This document shows positions 3,921 through 5,898 of a stretch of 5,898 nucleotides of DNA, in pieces. The notes below the pieces were generated by a model. It made no database searches, had not been told where the DNA came from, and saw nothing but the letters and a program-made list of their open reading frames with translations. The stretch covers positions 1-5,898 of the forward strand of contig JAFRJF010000257.1 of the NCBI GenBank assembly GCA_017432405.1. Direction: 5' to 3'. How positions within the stretch are numbered: the stretch's first letter is position 1; every line of letters begins with the position of its first letter. The stretch comes from Clostridia bacterium. GTDB taxonomy: Bacteria; Bacillota_A; Clostridia; Christensenellales; Aristaeellaceae. Both the position numbers and the translations under genes were made by a program.

Positions 3921-5363
3921 TTATTTTCTCCACGCGCTGGGGCTGACCAGCATCAGCACGGGGAAGATCTCCAGCCTGCCGATGAGCATGCACAGGCTCA
4001 GCACCAGCTTGCTCACGTCGCTGAAGGCGGCGAAGTTGCCGGTGGGACCGACCATCCCCAGGCCGGGGCCGATGTTGGACAGCGTGGCGATGACGGCGGT
4101 GAGGTTGGTCTCGAAGCTAAAGCCGTCCAGCGACACGACGACGGTGGCCAGGATCAGGATCAGGAAGTAGGCGAAGAAGAAGCCCTGCACGCCGCTGAGG
4201 ATGTTCTCATCCACGGTGTGGCCGTCCAGCTTGACGGTGTTGACAGACTTGGGATGCACCGTGCGGCGGATGTCGCGCACCATGCTCTTGAGCAGCAGCT
4301 GCACGCGCACCACCTTCAGGCCGCCGCCGGTGGAGCCGGCGCTGGCGCCGATGAACATCAGCGTCACCAGCAGAACCCGGCTGAGCTGGGGCCACAGGTC
4401 GAAGTCCGCCGTGGCGTAGCCGGTGGTGGTCATGATGGAGGAGCACTGGAAGAAGCTGTAGCGCAGCGACGTGAAGAAATTATTGTTGTACATCGGCATG
4501 ATGTTCACGGCGATGATGCAGCTGACGGACAGCAGTATGCCCACGTACCAGCGCAGCTCGCTGTTGCCGAAGGCCGCCTTCCAGTTGCGGCGGATCAGGA
4601 AGTAGTAGATCGAGAAGTTCACGCCGAACAGCGCCATGAACACGCCGACGACGATGTCCACGGCGGCGGAATTGAAGTGGGCGATGCTGTCGGCATAGGT
4701 GCCGAAGCCGCCGGTGCCGGCCGCGCCGAACATGTGCACCAGCGCGTCATACAGGTCCATGCCGCAGAACAGCAGCGCGGCCACCATGAACAGGGAGATG
4801 GCCACGTAGATCTCATAGAGTATCTTGGCGTTGTTGGCCACCCGGGGCACCAGCTTGTCGGTGCTGGGGCCGGGGGATTCGGCCCGCATCAGGTGGATGG
4901 ATCGCGCGCCCATCTTCGGGATCAGCGCCAGCGACAGCACCAGCACACCCATGCCGCCGGCCCAGTGGGTGAAGCTGCGCCAGAACAGCAGGCCCTTGGG
5001 CAGCGCCTCCACGTCGGTCAGTATCGTCGCGCCGGTGGTGGTGAAGCCGGAGACGGTCTCGAAGAAGCAGTCCACCAGCGAGGGCACGTAGCCCGAGAAG
5101 TAGAAGGGCAGGCCGCCCAGGAACGACACGATGATCCAGCTGAAGGCCACGATGGCGAAGCCCTCCCGGGCCCGCAGGGTGTCCCGCCGGGGCTGGATCA
5201 GCGCCAGCGCCGTGCCCACGGCCAGCGCGATCAGCATCGACAGCACCAGCGGCATCGTGTCGCCGCTGCGCAGGATCAGCGACACGATGATGGGCAACGC
5301 CATCAGCGCGCCGCACACGCGTACCACGTTTCCGATGATGTGGCAGAGTAATCGCTTGTTCAT
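3921..5363 (-). CDS. trkH: TrkH/KtrB-family potassium uptake channel subunit
   Basis: A 480-residue membrane protein, full length for the family, forming the K+ pathway of a Trk/Ktr uptake system. The four pore loops can be followed: P1 SGFTTTGATIL (105-115), P2 GAAGTGGFGTY (213-223), P3 MTTTGYATADF (311-321) and P4 SNIGPGLG (429-436), each giving one filter glycine. The intramembrane gating loop of the third repeat is GASAGSTGGGLKVVR (339-353), again as expected. The N-terminus has two hydrophobic helices (about 10-31, 36-57) before the first repeat, as in TrkH rather than the shorter KtrB. Its ATG overlaps the trkA stop as ATGA (5360-5363), with GGAG 8 nt upstream inside trkA, so translation is coupled to the regulatory subunit. 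K+ flux is gated by the cytosolic TrkA ring. Downstream, a toxin-antitoxin pair follows after 25 nt with no terminator. Whether the local system takes the Trk or Ktr name is a matter of convention. Confidence 0.96.
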   Translation of the reverse strand: MNKRLLCHIIGNVVRVCGALMALPIIVSLILRSGDTMPLVLSMLIALAVGTALALIQPRRDTLRAREGFAIVAFSWIIVSFLGGLPFYFSGYVPSLVDCFFETVSGFTTTGATILTDVEALPKGLLFWRSFTHWAGGMGVLVLSLALIPKMGARSIHLMRAESPGPSTDKLVPRVANNAKILYEIYVAISLFMVAALLFCGMDLYDALVHMFGAAGTGGFGTYADSIAHFNSAAVDIVVGVFMALFGVNFSIYYFLIRRNWKAAFGNSELRWYVGILLSVSCIIAVNIMPMYNNNFFTSLRYSFFQCSSIMTTTGYATADFDLWPQLSRVLLVTLMFIGASAGSTGGGLKVVRVQLLLKSMVRDIRRTVHPKSVNTVKLDGHTVDENILSGVQGFFFAYFLILILATVVVSLDGFSFETNLTAVIATLSNIGPGLGMVGPTGNFAAFSDVSKLVLSLCMLIGRLEIFPVLMLVSPSAWRK

Positions 5364-5898
5364 TTTCTGATCTCCGTAATGTCGAAGGCGTCCTCCAGGT
5401 TTACCACGGTGCCCGCCTTGGCGGTCAGTATCACGGTGTCGCCCGCCTCGATCTCGTCACTGCCGAAGGGGATGATGCACTTGCGCTCGCGCACCAGCAC
5501 CGACACCAGTATGCCCTTGCGGATGTTCAGCTTGTTCAGCGGTATGTTCAGGTAGGGCGCGCCCTCCAGGGCGGTGAACTCATAGGCCTCCACCTGGCCG
5601 CCCATCATGTAGTAGACCTTCTCCACCACCGAGTTGCGGCTGTTGTTGAGTGCCCGAACCGAGCGGAGTATGGCGTTGGCGGTGGTCAGCTTGGGGCTGA
5701 TCGCGCAGTCGATGCCCAGATCCTCCACGATGTCCATGGCGTTGAGCCGGTTCACCTTGACGATGACCTTCTTCACGCCCCGGCGCGCGCCGTACATGCC
5801 GGTGATCAGGTTGTCCTCGTCCCGGTTGGTCAGGCAGATCAGCGCCCCGCAGTCGGCCAGGTTCTCTGATTCCAGCACCTCGGTGTCGGTGCCGTCGG
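5360..5898 (-). CDS. trkA: TrkA-type potassium uptake regulator, second RCK half (5' end outside window)
   Basis: 178 residues are visible, open to the right edge. They start inside an RCK_N NAD-binding domain at the conserved GDGTD-like turn (DGTDTEVLESENL), continue with CGALICLTNRDEDNLI and VIVKVNRLN, then DLGIDCAISPKLTTANAIL, the signature of the second NAD-binding half of full-length TrkA. An RCK_C domain follows (about 95-178; EAYEF...LNIPLNKLNIRKGILVSVLVR and IPFGSDEIEAGDTVILTA). The protein forms the cytosolic ligand-binding ring that controls TrkH. The true start, first RCK half and promoter lie beyond 5898; the in-frame GTG at 5878 is internal to the domain and not a start. It overlaps trkH by 4 nt. 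Confidence 0.94.
   Translation of the reverse strand, partial: DGTDTEVLESENLADCGALICLTNRDEDNLITGMYGARRGVKKVIVKVNRLNAMDIVEDLGIDCAISPKLTTANAILRSVRALNNSRNSVVEKVYYMMGGQVEAYEFTALEGAPYLNIPLNKLNIRKGILVSVLVRERKCIIPFGSDEIEAGDTVILTAKAGTVVNLEDAFDITEIRK

Noticed and set aside
3855..5351. A 498-codon plus-strand open frame opposite trkH
   Set aside because: It is antisense to a protein with all TrkH pore motifs, is dominated by H, Q, A, G, E and D, and has no domain likeness. It is a by-product of GC-rich codon use on the other strand.
1..5898. Search for tRNA, rRNA, CRISPR repeats, insertion sequence ends and attachment sites
   Set aside because: No cloverleaf, rRNA signature, regularly spaced repeat, transposase fragment or paired terminal repeat was found by reading both strands.

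Overview
The window is about 5.9 kb of bacterial chromosome. It most resembles a GC-rich member of the Clostridia (Firmicutes). The evidence is strong AGGAGG-type ribosome binding sites, sigma-A-like promoters with TGn extended -10 elements, a two-ferredoxin-motif aldo/keto reductase of a kind common in anaerobic Firmicutes, and a TrkA/TrkH potassium system. No gene here fixes the genus. Every clear gene except one lies on the minus strand.

Left edge (1-1038, minus): a membrane-anchored GGDEF diguanylate cyclase, nearly complete but cut at its C-terminus by the window edge. It has its own extended -10 promoter at 1142-1170, and a perfect inverted repeat fills the spacer and overlaps the -10. 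A long composite hairpin at 1239-1320 separates it from the next gene. That gene (1320-2441, minus) is an aldo/keto reductase with two C-terminal 4Fe-4S motifs.

Middle (about 2442-3340): a more AT-rich, scarred interval. Upstream of the reductase lies a very good promoter (2609-2637). It first reads a 28-codon stub that looks like the N-terminus of a DUF4160 protein. Next comes the C-terminal third of a Cro/CI (XRE) type regulator without its beginning (2712-2828, minus). It abuts and partly overlaps the only plus-strand gene, a small EF-hand protein (2830-3222) that may have lost its own start. A bidirectional terminator (3238-3271) ends this block.

Right (3340-5898, minus): an apparent operon in the order trkA, trkH, antitoxin, toxin. 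trkA is cut at its 5' end by the window edge and overlaps trkH by ATGA. trkH is a full TrkH/KtrB K+ channel subunit. A RelE/ParE-type toxin-antitoxin pair follows only 25 nt after trkH with no visible terminator, so it is probably at least partly co-transcribed with potassium uptake. The toxin and antitoxin genes overlap by 11 nt.

No tRNA, rRNA, CRISPR array or intact mobile element is visible. I do not see a convincing new multi-gene system. The points most worth checking are the operator on the cyclase promoter, the remnant cluster at 2497-2912, the EF-hand gene, and the toxin-antitoxin pair attached to trkAH.
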